The notes under the pieces: generated by a model
What the model was told of the DNA's origin: nothing
Databases searched by the model: none
The model's input: only the letters and a program-made list of their open reading frames with translations
NCBI GenBank assembly: GCA_910584975.1
Contig: CAJUEA010000005.1
Location: forward strand, 1-55,155
DNA from: an uncultured Christensenella sp.
GTDB lineage: Bacteria > Bacillota > Clostridia > Christensenellales > UBA3700
Length of the DNA: 55,155 bases
Reading direction: 5' to 3'
Part shown: positions 43,916-51,654 of the stretch, piece by piece
Numbering within the stretch: the first letter of the stretch is position 1
How the letters are laid out: each line of letters opens with the position of its first letter
Made by a program: the position numbers and the translations under genes

Positions 43916-43945
43916 AATGCTCTAGTGAAAACTAGAGCATTTTTT
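43916..43945 (+). terminator. tuf terminator
   Basis: AATGCTCTAG/CTAGAGCATT, a 10-bp stem with a 6-nt loop and six T. Confidence 0.9.
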
Positions 43946-44185
43946 GTTGTAAAATAAATAATTTTTATAATAAATAAGATTACTTAAAAATGGTGATTAA
44001 GATAAGTAATGCTTTAATTTATATATTTAGGAAAATAATTTGCATTTTTTATAATTTATCTAAATAATATATGCATTAAATTAAATAATAATTGTTCTTT
44101 ATAATAGTATTTTGTCAAGATTTTACTTTTATGTGACAAATAATTAATGATAAAAATTATACTTTAAATATCAAAATAAGAATAT
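43946..44185. other. AT-rich gap
   Basis: I see no gene or clear signal here between the tuf terminator and the next hairpin. Confidence 0.4.
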
Positions 44186-44232
44186 AACAGCAAGCATTAT
44201 TTATCATTCATAATGTTTGCTGTTATTTTTTT
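44186..44232. terminator. Hairpin downstream of the XRE gene
   Basis: AACAGCAAGCATTA (186-199) pairs with TAATGTTTGCTGTT (211-224), one G-U. A seven-T run follows on the + strand; the - strand side is only T-rich. It may serve the XRE gene or back up the tuf terminator. Confidence 0.65.
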
Positions 44233-44241
44233 ATGTTTTTA

Positions 44242-44547
44242 TTATTTTTTATAAAGATTCATTATTGCCTCTTTTTGGTAAGAGGACAAGGTTTTAAAAA
44301 AGTCAAGTGCTTGTTTGTCTTGTTTATAGCTGTTAAGGTCGGAATAAAAGAATTCTTCAGGAGTGCTACCACATACCTCAATGATATCCAACAAAACAGA
44401 CAAAGATGGCTCAAAAGTTGTTTTTTCACTCTCCAACAAATGGATATAGCTTGCATTTTTTCCTATGGTTAAACTTAAAGCACGCGCAGATAAGTTTGCT
44501 CTTGTTCGGATAATTCCTATTCTTTCAACAATTTCTTGAATACTCAT
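44242..44547 (-). CDS. XRE-family helix-turn-helix regulator
   Basis: A 101-residue DNA-binding protein. Residues 4-65 form a Cro/C1-type HTH (IVERIGIIRTRANLSARALS, then GKNASYIHLLESEKTTFEPS), with Ser/Ala-rich helix 2 and the recognition helix around SYIHLLES. The rest, STPEEFFYSDLNSY and the helical ending, is a short dimerisation-type tail. AAGGAGG precedes the ATG on the - strand. It is divergent from the PH-domain gene, and a perfect palindrome (44598-44616) lies between them, a likely operator. The ligand, if any, is unknown. Confidence 0.85.
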   Translation of the reverse strand: MSIQEIVERIGIIRTRANLSARALSLTIGKNASYIHLLESEKTTFEPSLSVLLDIIEVCGSTPEEFFYSDLNSYKQDKQALDFFKTLSSYQKEAIMNLYKK

Positions 44548-44597
44548 TTTGATATCCTCCTTTTATACTTTTATTTTACCTTGTTTTTTGTCGTATC

Positions 44598-44616
44598 ATA
44601 TTGTGTTGCACAATAT
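44598..44616. promoter_or_regulatory. Candidate operator palindrome
   Basis: ATATTGTG-TTG-CACAATAT: perfect 8-bp arms with a 3-nt centre, in the divergent region between the XRE gene and the PH-domain gene. Likely, not proven, to bind the XRE protein. Confidence 0.5.
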
Positions 44617-44686
44617 AATTATTACTATTATTCAATATAATATGTAGTGTCATTAAATAAAAATTTAAAAATGTTTAATAAAATTG

Positions 44687-44715
44687 TTGACATTGAAAAA
44701 TGTGTTTGTTATAAT
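44687..44715 (+). promoter_or_regulatory. Promoter of the PH-domain gene
   Basis: A consensus TTGACA (44687-44692), 17-bp spacer, TATAAT (44710-44715). Confidence 0.85.
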
Positions 44716-44755
44716 TAATGTACAAAAATACTTATATTACTTAGGAGGAGAGAAA

Positions 44756-45337
44756 ATGAGTAATTATGTTGAAAGTAATTTAACCACTGGGGAAGAGATT
44801 ATCTTGAAAGCAACAAAAAGTGTTTGGGGTATAATTCCCAGCATCATAGGATGTTTTATTACTTTTGCTATTGCATTGATTTTTTCACTTGTTTGGTCTG
44901 ACTTTATTGGAATTCCAATTATGTTTTGGGTCTTGTTCGTACTTAGTATCATTGAGATGGTTTCTGTAATTTTAAAGTGGCATTCAATGGAGTTGTGCAT
45001 TACAAATAGGCGTGTTATTGGCAAAATGGGAGTAATTTCTGTTCATACATTGGATTATATGATTTCTAAAGTTGACAATGTTTGCATCGAGACAGGTTTT
45101 TGGGGAAATATTTTTCATTACCACAAAGTCATTGTTCGTGGTGGTGGAGAAATTGACGGTAGGCACAGAAATAAAAATGCTTTTATTGGCATAACTAATG
45201 CTTATGAGTTTAAAAATGTGCTTGCAGAGGCTGTTGAAAAGCATACTGCTCAAGCAAGAAAGGCACAAGCAGAGGAAATTGCACGCGTAATGCAAAGTCA
45301 AGAAAATAAAACAGAAAACAATACAGATATTCAATAA
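44756..45337 (+). CDS. Bacterial PH domain membrane protein (YdbS/DUF304-like)
   Basis: 193 residues. The ATG at 44756 follows AGGAGGAG; the longer frame from 44684 overlaps the promoter and is not used. Residues 20-70 make two membrane helices (VWGIIPSIIGCFITFAIALI, then GIPIMFWVLFVLSIIEMV). They are followed by a bacterial PH domain with CITNRRVIGKMGVIS, LDYMISKVDNVCIETGFWG and HYHKVIVRGGGE. The last 35 residues are a polar helix with Gln and Glu. The family function is unknown; YdbS-type proteins are often tied to membrane or envelope stress. A consensus promoter and the divergent XRE regulator suggest controlled expression. Confidence 0.85.
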   Translation: MSNYVESNLTTGEEIILKATKSVWGIIPSIIGCFITFAIALIFSLVWSDFIGIPIMFWVLFVLSIIEMVSVILKWHSMELCITNRRVIGKMGVISVHTLDYMISKVDNVCIETGFWGNIFHYHKVIVRGGGEIDGRHRNKNAFIGITNAYEFKNVLAEAVEKHTAQARKAQAEEIARVMQSQENKTENNTDIQ

Positions 45338-45376
45338 ATATTGCTTTTGATTGAGCAATAAAACATAATAACTTCA

Positions 45377-45414
45377 AAAACAAGTCTGAATATTTTTTCA
45401 GACTTGTTTTTATT
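45377..45414 (+). terminator. Terminator of the PH-domain gene
   Basis: AAAACAAGTCTGAA with TTCAGACTTGTTTT, a perfect 14-bp stem, 6-nt loop and a T-rich tail. Confidence 0.9.
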
Positions 45415-45540
45415 TTACTGCTATATCAAAGTGTATATACTTTTTAAATTACTCTTATAATGTTTAGTTTGCATTATTTTTTAAAAGTGCAGAATTTATA
45501 TTTATAATAAGTAAGAATAAAAGTTTTTATTTGATTAACA

Positions 45541-45563
45541 AAAAAACTATCCTTTATGGATAG
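45541..45563 (-). terminator. Terminator of the nrdD-nrdG operon
   Basis: On the - strand CTATCC-ATAAA-GGATAG followed by six T, 21 nt after the nrdG stop. Confidence 0.85.
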
Positions 45564-45583
45564 CTCTTTTTGCTTTATAATAA

Positions 45584-46072
45584 TTATCTTGTCCAATCAA
45601 TAGTATTGTTTTTAAGTTCAATAATTCGTTGGTTAGAGCTGCCACGGAAGGGAAGAGTCAAGTCTTTTAGTTCTTCAACAAATTTTCCATCAATCAACCA
45701 GTCACAAATATCAAGCAATTCGTCAATATCGCTGTTATTCATTGCTTGCAACTCTTCAATTGTGTAGCCAGTGTAGCAAATGATATTAAGGTCAGTTTCT
45801 GCCTTTATCCTTTTTGCAAGTTGCAAAAAAGCTTTTGGTTGACACATTGGTTCTCCACCACTGAATGTTATGCCACTTAAAATTTTATTGTTTTTTGCCT
45901 TAGTCACAATTTCGTCAATGTCTATTTCATATCCACCTTTAAAATCGTGGGTGTGACCATTATGACAACCTTTGCAGTTATGCGGACAACCTTGACAAAA
46001 AACTGTAAGTCTCATGCCCGGGCCGTCCACTATTGAGTCATTGACTAAGCCTGCAATTCTTATTTTACACAT
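45584..46072 (-). CDS. nrdG: Anaerobic ribonucleotide reductase activating protein NrdG
   Basis: A 162-residue radical SAM activase that installs the glycyl radical on NrdD. The cluster motif is CQGCPHNCKGC, with the three cysteines CX3CX2C in CPHNCKGC plus upstream FCQG as usual. IVDGPGMRLTVF precedes it, and GITFSGGEPMCQP is the SAM-binding GGE motif. I chose the ATG at 46072 (MCKIRIAG), which overlaps the nrdD stop by 8 bp (ATGTGTAA); a longer frame from 46135 lies inside nrdD. The overlap implies translational coupling. Confidence 0.95.
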   Translation of the reverse strand: MCKIRIAGLVNDSIVDGPGMRLTVFCQGCPHNCKGCHNGHTHDFKGGYEIDIDEIVTKAKNNKILSGITFSGGEPMCQPKAFLQLAKRIKAETDLNIICYTGYTIEELQAMNNSDIDELLDICDWLIDGKFVEELKDLTLPFRGSSNQRIIELKNNTIDWTR

Positions 46073-48374
46073 GGTGTTTAACTCTGTCGTTAACTTCAGC
46101 ACGCTTTGCATTGTTGAATCTGTCAACAGTACCAACTAGGTAACCAGTAATTCTACGAATCCTTTCAAAGTTTTGGTTTCCGTCGCCTTCTTTTCTTCCA
46201 CACTTAGGACAAACATTGTCAATAATACCATTGTAGCCACAAACAGGGTCTCTATCGATAGGGTGGTTGATTGAACCATATCCGATACCTGCCTCTTTCA
46301 TACAACGCACGCAAGCCTCAAAAGCATCCAAGTTTTTAAGTGGGTCGCCATCAAGCTCAATATAGCTGATGTGTCCACCATTTGTCAATGCGTGATATGG
46401 AGCCTCAATTTTGATTTTGTCAAGCGCACCAATATTGTAGTAAACTGGAACATGGAAAGAGTTAGTGTAGTAATCTCTGTCTGTAATGCCTTTCATTTTA
46501 CCGAATTTTTTAGCATCAATTCTTACAAATCTGCCAGACAATCCTTCAGCAGGTGTTGCAATTACAGAGTAGTTGAAGTGAGTTTCTTCGCAAAGTTTAT
46601 CTGTGAAATCTCTCATATGTTTAATAATTTCTAGGCCAAGTTTACGGCAGTTTTCGTCTTCGCCGTGGTGTTTGCCTGTCAAAGCAACCAAACATTCTGC
46701 AAGACCGATAAATCCGATTGACAAAGTGCCGTGTTTCAAAATCTCACCGATTTCGTCTTCGTAGTCAAGTTTTTCACTGTCAAGCCATACGCCTTGTCCC
46801 ATTAGGAATGGATAGTTTTTAACTCTCTTTTTAGCTTGAATTTTGTATCTATCCATAAGTTGGTCAGCAACAAGATTAAGTTTTTCATCAAGCATTTCAT
46901 AAAACTTGTTCATATCCTTGTTTGCCAAAATTCCAAGTCTTGGCAAGTTGATTGATGTAAATGACAAGTTACCTCTTTGAGTAACAATCTCCCTGTCTTT
47001 GTCATAAACATTTCCTGCAACTCTTGTACGGCAACCCATATATGCAATTTCTGTTCTGTAATCGCCTTCTTTGTAGTATTGAAGGTTGAATGGCGCATCA
47101 ATAAATGAGAAGTTAGGGAACAAACGCTTTGCAGAAACTTTGATTGCAAGTTTAAACAAATCATAGTTAGGATCTTGTTTGTTGTAGTTAACGCCCTCTT
47201 TAACCTTGAAAATATGGATAGGGAAGATTGCTGTTTCGCCATTTCCAAGTCCTGCATCTGTTGCAAGCAAAATATTTTTGATAACAAGTCTGCCTTCAGG
47301 TGTTGTATCTGTGCCATAGTTGATGCTGCTGAATGGAATTTGTGCGCCAGCTCTTGAGTGCATTGTGTTCAAGTTGTGCACAAAAGCCTCCATTGATTGA
47401 TATGTTGCACGATCAATTTCTTGCTCAGAATATTTCTTTGTAAATCTTTGAATTTTTTTGATTAAAGCATCATTAATACCGATTTTCGCAAGCTCTTTTG
47501 CCTCTGCAATTACATATTCATCTTTTTCAAGAGCAGGAACAAGGTCTTGTTTACTTAGTGTTTCGGTAATATTATTTGCAACCTCTTCTGCATTTTCAAC
47601 TTCATAAATATCCAATGCTTTGATTAAATTTTTCTTGTAAATCTTTTTGTATGATTTTGCAACACCAATTGCCATTGCATATTCAAAGTTAGGAATACTT
47701 TGTCCACCATGTTGATCATTTTGGTTGGATTGAATTGCAATTGCTGCCAAAGCAGAGTATGATGCAATGTCATTTGGCTCTCTCAAAAAACCGTGACCTG
47801 TGCAAAAACCACCTTTAAACAATTTGATAAGGTCAATTTGACAACAAGTTTCTGTCAATGTCAAAAAGTCAAGGTCGTGAATGTGAATGTCACCTTCCTC
47901 ATGTGCTTTTGCATGCTCTGGACGAAGAACAAACAATTTGTTGAATTGCTTTGCACCTTCGCTACCATACTTAAGCATTGTGCCCATTGCAGTGTCGCCA
48001 TCGATGTTTGCATTTTCTCTTTTAATATCATTATCTTTTGCATCTTTAAATGTCAAGTCTTTGTATATTTCCATCAAAGATGTTTTCATCTCTCTTGCTC
48101 TTGTACGATTAGCTCTGTACAAAATATAATTTTTAGCAGTTTGTGCATGACCTTTTTCAATCAAAGTTTTTTCAACTGCGTTTTGAATTTCTTCAACTGT
48201 TGGTGTGTTATTACCCAAATTCTCCAAATACTCACAAGCCTCAACAGCAAGCTCAAGAGCAGTGTCGTGGTCGCTACCACCTACAGATGCTGCTGCTTTG
48301 AAAATAGCATCAGCAATTTTTTGCAAATTGAATGGAACTTTTCTGCCATCGCGTTTAATAATGCTTTTAATCAT
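46065..48374 (-). CDS. nrdD: Anaerobic (class III) ribonucleoside-triphosphate reductase NrdD
   Basis: A 769-residue glycyl-radical enzyme that makes dNTPs without oxygen. An ATP-cone occupies residues 1-90 (KRDGRKVPFNLQKIADAI), the allosteric domain. The catalytic barrel contains NTMHSRAGAQIPFSSINYG and MGCRTRVAGN. The zinc-binding C-terminus includes CPKCGRKEGD. The radical glycine is G744 in RRITGYLVG. AAGGAG precedes the ATG. Upstream lie a consensus sigma-A promoter and two NrdR-like boxes, so repression by NrdR at high dATP is expected. It shows that the organism can live anaerobically. Confidence 0.97.
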   Translation of the reverse strand: MIKSIIKRDGRKVPFNLQKIADAIFKAAASVGGSDHDTALELAVEACEYLENLGNNTPTVEEIQNAVEKTLIEKGHAQTAKNYILYRANRTRAREMKTSLMEIYKDLTFKDAKDNDIKRENANIDGDTAMGTMLKYGSEGAKQFNKLFVLRPEHAKAHEEGDIHIHDLDFLTLTETCCQIDLIKLFKGGFCTGHGFLREPNDIASYSALAAIAIQSNQNDQHGGQSIPNFEYAMAIGVAKSYKKIYKKNLIKALDIYEVENAEEVANNITETLSKQDLVPALEKDEYVIAEAKELAKIGINDALIKKIQRFTKKYSEQEIDRATYQSMEAFVHNLNTMHSRAGAQIPFSSINYGTDTTPEGRLVIKNILLATDAGLGNGETAIFPIHIFKVKEGVNYNKQDPNYDLFKLAIKVSAKRLFPNFSFIDAPFNLQYYKEGDYRTEIAYMGCRTRVAGNVYDKDREIVTQRGNLSFTSINLPRLGILANKDMNKFYEMLDEKLNLVADQLMDRYKIQAKKRVKNYPFLMGQGVWLDSEKLDYEDEIGEILKHGTLSIGFIGLAECLVALTGKHHGEDENCRKLGLEIIKHMRDFTDKLCEETHFNYSVIATPAEGLSGRFVRIDAKKFGKMKGITDRDYYTNSFHVPVYYNIGALDKIKIEAPYHALTNGGHISYIELDGDPLKNLDAFEACVRCMKEAGIGYGSINHPIDRDPVCGYNGIIDNVCPKCGRKEGDGNQNFERIRRITGYLVGTVDRFNNAKRAEVNDRVKHHV

Positions 48375-48415
48375 AATTTTTTCTCCTTTTTTTGTTCAAC
48401 TGATATTGCTCACTT

Positions 48416-48444
48416 AGTATACACCAAATCAAAATACTTGTCAA
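48416..48444 (-). promoter_or_regulatory. nrdDG promoter
   Basis: On the - strand TTGACA (48444-48439), a 17-bp spacer, TATACT (48421-48416). Confidence 0.85.
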
Positions 48445-48454
48445 GAGGAAAAAT

Positions 48455-48507
48455 CAATATATTGTGGTCAATTTTGTGTAAAATGGCATTTTGACCACAA
48501 TATGTAG
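48455..48507. promoter_or_regulatory. Tandem NrdR-type boxes upstream of nrdD
   Basis: CAATATATTG (48455-48464) and CAATATGTAG (48498-48507) match the NrdR box core CWATATATWG and are 43 bp apart centre to centre, about four helical turns. They lie within a 13-bp perfect inverted repeat (ATATTGTGGTCAA at 48459-48471 and TTGACCACAATAT at 48491-48503). Confidence 0.7.
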
Positions 48508-48925
48508 TATTTGAGGAAAATTATATGTAAAATGTATCTAATATTTTTTTACATTTTTCTAACTGAAAAGACACCTTTTGTGAACTTTGCAATACTCAAA
48601 GTTATTATTGTTTAATTTACTCCCCATTTTTGCATATGTTGGTAAATTGGATTTTGTGCAAAAGAAAAATTTATGTAAAAAATGATAATCGTTACTAATT
48701 TTAAATGAAATTGCCATTATTTCCCAAATTGTCGAATTATATAATCCTTTTAATCAAAAAATGTCGAAATTTTAAGCCATAATCTTGCTAACGATTATTT
48801 TTTGATAAAAACATTTGAATTTTAATTAATTTGATAAAACCTCAAAAAAGCTTGCATTTACTAGCTTTTTTGCAAATAAGAGAGAAAAGAAAATAAAAAG
48901 ATTTAAAATTTTTTCAAATTTATGA
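48508..48925. other. AT-rich gap between nrdD and the sigma-factor cassette
   Basis: No gene is visible. The 48844-48871 hairpin is the only strong signal. Confidence 0.4.
48844..48871 (+). terminator. Hairpin before the sigma-factor cassette
   Basis: AAAAAAGCT and AGCTTTTTT with a 10-nt loop. It is symmetric, so it could act on either strand and insulates the cassette from the nrdD region. Confidence 0.65.
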
Positions 48926-48960
48926 GTAAAAATAGCGTTTTTTTGACTATATATAGTGTA
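48926..48960 (+). promoter_or_regulatory. Shared promoter-like element, copy A
   Basis: GTAAAAATAGCG, a T7 run, G, then ACTATATATAGTGTA. It matches the element at 51474-51508 at 30 of 35 positions with no gap. TATAGT (48952-48957) fits a -10, but no -35 is present at the normal distance, so an activator or another sigma factor may be needed. A GGTAAAA/TTTTACC hairpin with CAGTTAA in its loop follows at 48965-48989. Confidence 0.6.
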
Positions 48961-49057
48961 GAAGGTAAAAATCAGTTAAAAATTTTACCATTTTATATTA
49001 TGAAAATTGATATTTAAGTAAAATTATTTTTATTAGGTTTGATGAGGGGCTTTATAA

Positions 49058-49087
49058 TTGACAAGGTAAGTGATATTAAGTTATAAT
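49058..49087 (+). promoter_or_regulatory. Sigma-A type promoter of the sigma-factor gene
   Basis: TTGACA (49058-49063), an 18-bp spacer, TATAAT (49082-49087), about 27 nt before the TTG start codon. It provides a second route of expression besides the shared element. Confidence 0.7.
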
Positions 49088-49113
49088 ATTACAAAAAGCA
49101 ATCGGAGAAATAC

Positions 49114-49644
49114 TTGAAACAATTAGATGTAAATAAGATAAATAAATTGATACTTTTAATTGCTAAAGATTATAAAAAAGCTTTAGGCACCTTGTTTGAA
49201 TATACCTATGACAATATGAAAATTATTGCGCAATTTTATTTGTATAATAAAAGTGATTTGGATGATGTTTTGTCGCAACTATACGAAAATATTATCAATT
49301 ATGCAAAGTCATTTGATATTGAAAGAAATGGTTATACTTGGATGTTCACAATTGTTAGGAATTTAATTAAAAAGGAAAACTCACGCTATGGTGAGTTTAT
49401 TGACCACTATATTGATTGCGAAGAGGTTGCTGACTATTCAGAAGATCCATTGAGTGCATTGATAGTTGAAGAGGCATTTTCAATTTTAACTGAAAAAGAA
49501 AAGTTTATTTTGTATAAATGCTTTTGGGAAGGCTATACAATTGCAGAAATTGCAAAGGAACTAGATGCAGCTGAATCTACAATTTATAATGCTAGATTAA
49601 GGATTTATGAGAAAATTAAGCCTTATATGAAAGATAAAATTTAA
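49114..49644 (+). CDS. ECF-like sigma-70 family factor
   Basis: A 176-residue alternative sigma factor. The region 2 helix is readable from about 45 to 95 (DLDDVLSQLYENIINYAK, then NGYTWMFTIVRNLIKKENSR, the typical 2.3-2.4 pattern with W and R-N-L). Region 4 is a helix-turn-helix at about 115-170 (ILTEKEKFILYKCFWEGYTI, AEIAKELDAAESTIYNARLR). Regions 1 and 3 are absent, as in ECF factors. The start codon is TTG at 49114, 6 nt after GGAGA; no other start gives region 2. It heads a cassette with a secreted cysteine-peptidase-like protein and a membrane protein. The target promoters are unknown. Confidence 0.85.
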   Translation: MKQLDVNKINKLILLIAKDYKKALGTLFEYTYDNMKIIAQFYLYNKSDLDDVLSQLYENIINYAKSFDIERNGYTWMFTIVRNLIKKENSRYGEFIDHYIDCEEVADYSEDPLSALIVEEAFSILTEKEKFILYKCFWEGYTIAEIAKELDAAESTIYNARLRIYEKIKPYMKDKI

Positions 49645-49678
49645 TAAATAAAAAATATTATTAAAATGGAGAGAGAGG

Positions 49679-50518
49679 ATGAAAAGTAGCAAAAAATATA
49701 AATTCGGTTTTGTTATGATTCTGGCAATGTTATGTGTGATTACTTTATGTGTTCCTGTTGCCAGTGCAGAAGAGGCAGTCGAGATTTATTATGGTGCAAA
49801 AAATGATGTTGTACCTTATTCAATTTATGACGAAACATTGAATTATACAAGAAAAGAGGTTTTGATGGATACTATGATATCTATGGGAACACCTCAATAC
49901 TTTGATTTGAAAGCATCTTTACCAAATGGTTGTGCAGCAATTGCTGGTGGTGTAATCGTTGGTTATTATGATAAAGAATTTGAAGATTTAATGCCAGACT
50001 ATGAAAGTACTGGAAAGAGAGGAGAACATATAATTTATAAACCCATGAATAGTGCAGTGGTGCCATATATGCAAGATTTGTTTGGCAGAATGAATGTAAA
50101 TATGATTCAACCAGGTGCAACAGAGAATGATTTTAAAAATGGGTTAAGAAGTTATGTAGTAGATCATGGGTATAATATAAATTACACAAGTTATGGTAAT
50201 AGCTATGTTGTAGATTATGAAGGGATCTCTCAAAGTTTACAAAATGGCATTCCTCTTGCTCTATTTTTTGATATGAAATTTTTGATATATAATTTGCAAA
50301 TAGGAGATACTCAATTAAAATTAGGTACACAACCATATAATGCATCACATATAGCTATTATATATGGAATAAAAAGAGTAAGATATTATAATAATGATAG
50401 TGTAATAAGAACGGATACATATTTGAGTGTAAGTTCTGGATTAATGACTCCAACATTGGGACATATTTTAGTTGAAAGGACTGTTGTTGATGATATCGTA
50501 GGAGTAAAAGTTTATTAA
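49679..50518 (+). CDS. Secreted papain/C39-like cysteine peptidase-like protein
   Basis: A 279-residue exported protein. The signal peptide is residues 1-30 (KKYKFGFVMILAMLCVITLC, ending PVASA with cleavage before EE). A papain-fold core is suggested by LPNGCAAIAGGVIVGYY, with C85 at the nucleophile position, and by SHIAIIYGIKRV, with H224 as the general base. A Pro/Asn-rich part separates them. The family match is to peptidase_C39-like proteins. It could be a protease, a transglutaminase-like enzyme or a toxin. The stop overlaps the ATG of the next gene by one base (TAATG). A GAGAGAGG site precedes the ATG. The substrate is unknown. Confidence 0.75.
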   Translation: MKSSKKYKFGFVMILAMLCVITLCVPVASAEEAVEIYYGAKNDVVPYSIYDETLNYTRKEVLMDTMISMGTPQYFDLKASLPNGCAAIAGGVIVGYYDKEFEDLMPDYESTGKRGEHIIYKPMNSAVVPYMQDLFGRMNVNMIQPGATENDFKNGLRSYVVDHGYNINYTSYGNSYVVDYEGISQSLQNGIPLALFFDMKFLIYNLQIGDTQLKLGTQPYNASHIAIIYGIKRVRYYNNDSVIRTDTYLSVSSGLMTPTLGHILVERTVVDDIVGVKVY

Positions 50519-51210
50519 TGCAAAGAAAAGACAAATTAGCTAAGTTGCTAGAAAAATCCAGTGTTTCCCAACCAATAAATTATGAAGTGTTGGAAAAAGC
50601 AAAAAGAAATACAAACTGGGATCAAATGACAAATGATGGGCGTATTAAAAATTTATGGCAAAACAAAATTTTGCTTATGATAGTAGCGTCAATAGTTTTT
50701 GTTTTGGCAGTGATTGGTATTTCTCTTGGAATTATTTTGCCTAAACAAAATAATCCTGAGCTATTACCAAATATAAAATTTTATCAATATAATGAAGATG
50801 ATGTTATTTTATATGAATCTATTAATCAGTTTGTAGATAATAATGACATTGCGTTTGAATATTTTAAAGATTTTAATAATTGTGAAGAAGAGGTAAAAGT
50901 ATATTTAGATAATAATAATAAAGTTTTGGTAAATCAGCATATTTTTAATCCAGAATCTTTAGAAACAATTATTTTGTATGTAGAATTAAAAGAAAATTAT
51001 ATGTATGATTTTTTATTTGAATATGATAAATTAGAAAATACAATTGTATTGAATAACACTGAAATAAATTATTCTACTAATTATAATCAGTTAACATATT
51101 CATATGTGACGCATGCAAAGTTTAAATATAAGGATAAGATTTATAGGGTTAGTTTTGATTTGATTAAAGAAGATGGTTGGAAAACATACTTGCAGCAGCT
51201 AATTAAATAA
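50518..51210 (+). CDS. Single-pass membrane protein, candidate anti-sigma factor
   Basis: 230 residues, not recognised by family. The N-terminal 50 residues are polar and helical (DKLAKLLEKSSVSQP, YEVLEKAKRNTNWDQ), and the one membrane helix is LLMIVASIVFVLAVIGISLG (about 53-72). The remaining 155 residues form an extracytoplasmic beta-rich domain with many Asn, Tyr and acidic residues. Topology, size and its place two genes after a sigma factor with coupled translation (TAATG) make an anti-sigma role likely. No zinc-binding H-x3-C-x2-C motif is present, so it would not be a ZAS-type anti-sigma. A strong terminator follows at 51227. Confidence 0.55.
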   Translation: MQRKDKLAKLLEKSSVSQPINYEVLEKAKRNTNWDQMTNDGRIKNLWQNKILLMIVASIVFVLAVIGISLGIILPKQNNPELLPNIKFYQYNEDDVILYESINQFVDNNDIAFEYFKDFNNCEEEVKVYLDNNNKVLVNQHIFNPESLETIILYVELKENYMYDFLFEYDKLENTIVLNNTEINYSTNYNQLTYSYVTHAKFKYKDKIYRVSFDLIKEDGWKTYLQQLIK

Positions 51211-51226
51211 TTCAAATACAATGAAT

Positions 51227-51261
51227 AAAAAATGATTTCGTGAGCAACGGAATCATTTTTT
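51227..51261 (+). terminator. Terminator of the sigma-factor cassette
   Basis: A 15-bp stem (51227-51241 with 51247-51261), loop GAGCA, one G-U pair, ending in a T run. Confidence 0.9.
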
Positions 51262-51473
51262 GTTTTAAAATCATTGTAATGTCAATTTTATAAAAAATAT
51301 TTTGATTTTCGTCAGCGTATAACATTGATACTTCTAAAAACATATATAACCATTATTTATAACAGTTTTAGTTTTGTACACCTTAAATATTACAAAAATC
51401 ATGTGATTTGAGAATATATTTGGCTTAAAATAGGTCGATTTTAACTTTTTTTATAAAATTTTAAAAATTTTAG

Positions 51474-51508
51474 GTAAAAATGGCGATTTTTTAACTATAT
51501 ATAATATA
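51474..51508 (+). promoter_or_regulatory. Shared promoter-like element, copy B, before the agr kinase operon
   Basis: GTAAAAATGGCGA, six T, A, then ACTATATATAATATA. It matches copy A at 48926 with identical spacing. TATAAT is at 51500-51505 with no -35 at 17 bp. GGTCGATTTTAAC (51433) and GGCGATTTTTTAAC (51482) form a near-direct repeat 49 bp apart, a possible regulator site. A leader of about 150 nt follows. The rest of 51262-51654 is AT-rich with nothing else recognised. Confidence 0.6.
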
Positions 51509-51654
51509 AGCAATAAAATATGTTTTTTTGATTATAATTTTTCGTATGTAATTTTGTTTTAAAAATAGTTAAAATAACTGCAAAATAATTATGGGAGATT
51601 ATATTCAAAAACTATAGTTGATTATAAAATATTAGTACAATAGAGGATGACAAG

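Noticed and set aside
44684..44755. Longer N-terminus for the PH-domain protein
   Set aside because: It starts within the TTGACA-TATAAT promoter; AGGAGGAG supports 44756.
47470..47490. A - strand match to the AAAATCGGTATTAA motif inside nrdD
   Set aside because: It encodes a plain AKIGIND stretch in the frame of a conserved enzyme, so it is probably a coincidence; noted because it is an 18-base match on the opposite strand.
47793..48494. 233-codon open frame on the + strand opposite nrdD
   Set aside because: It is the antisense of a well-supported gene. Its Cys/Phe/Val-rich composition is what reverse reading of an AT-rich gene gives, and it has no ribosome site.
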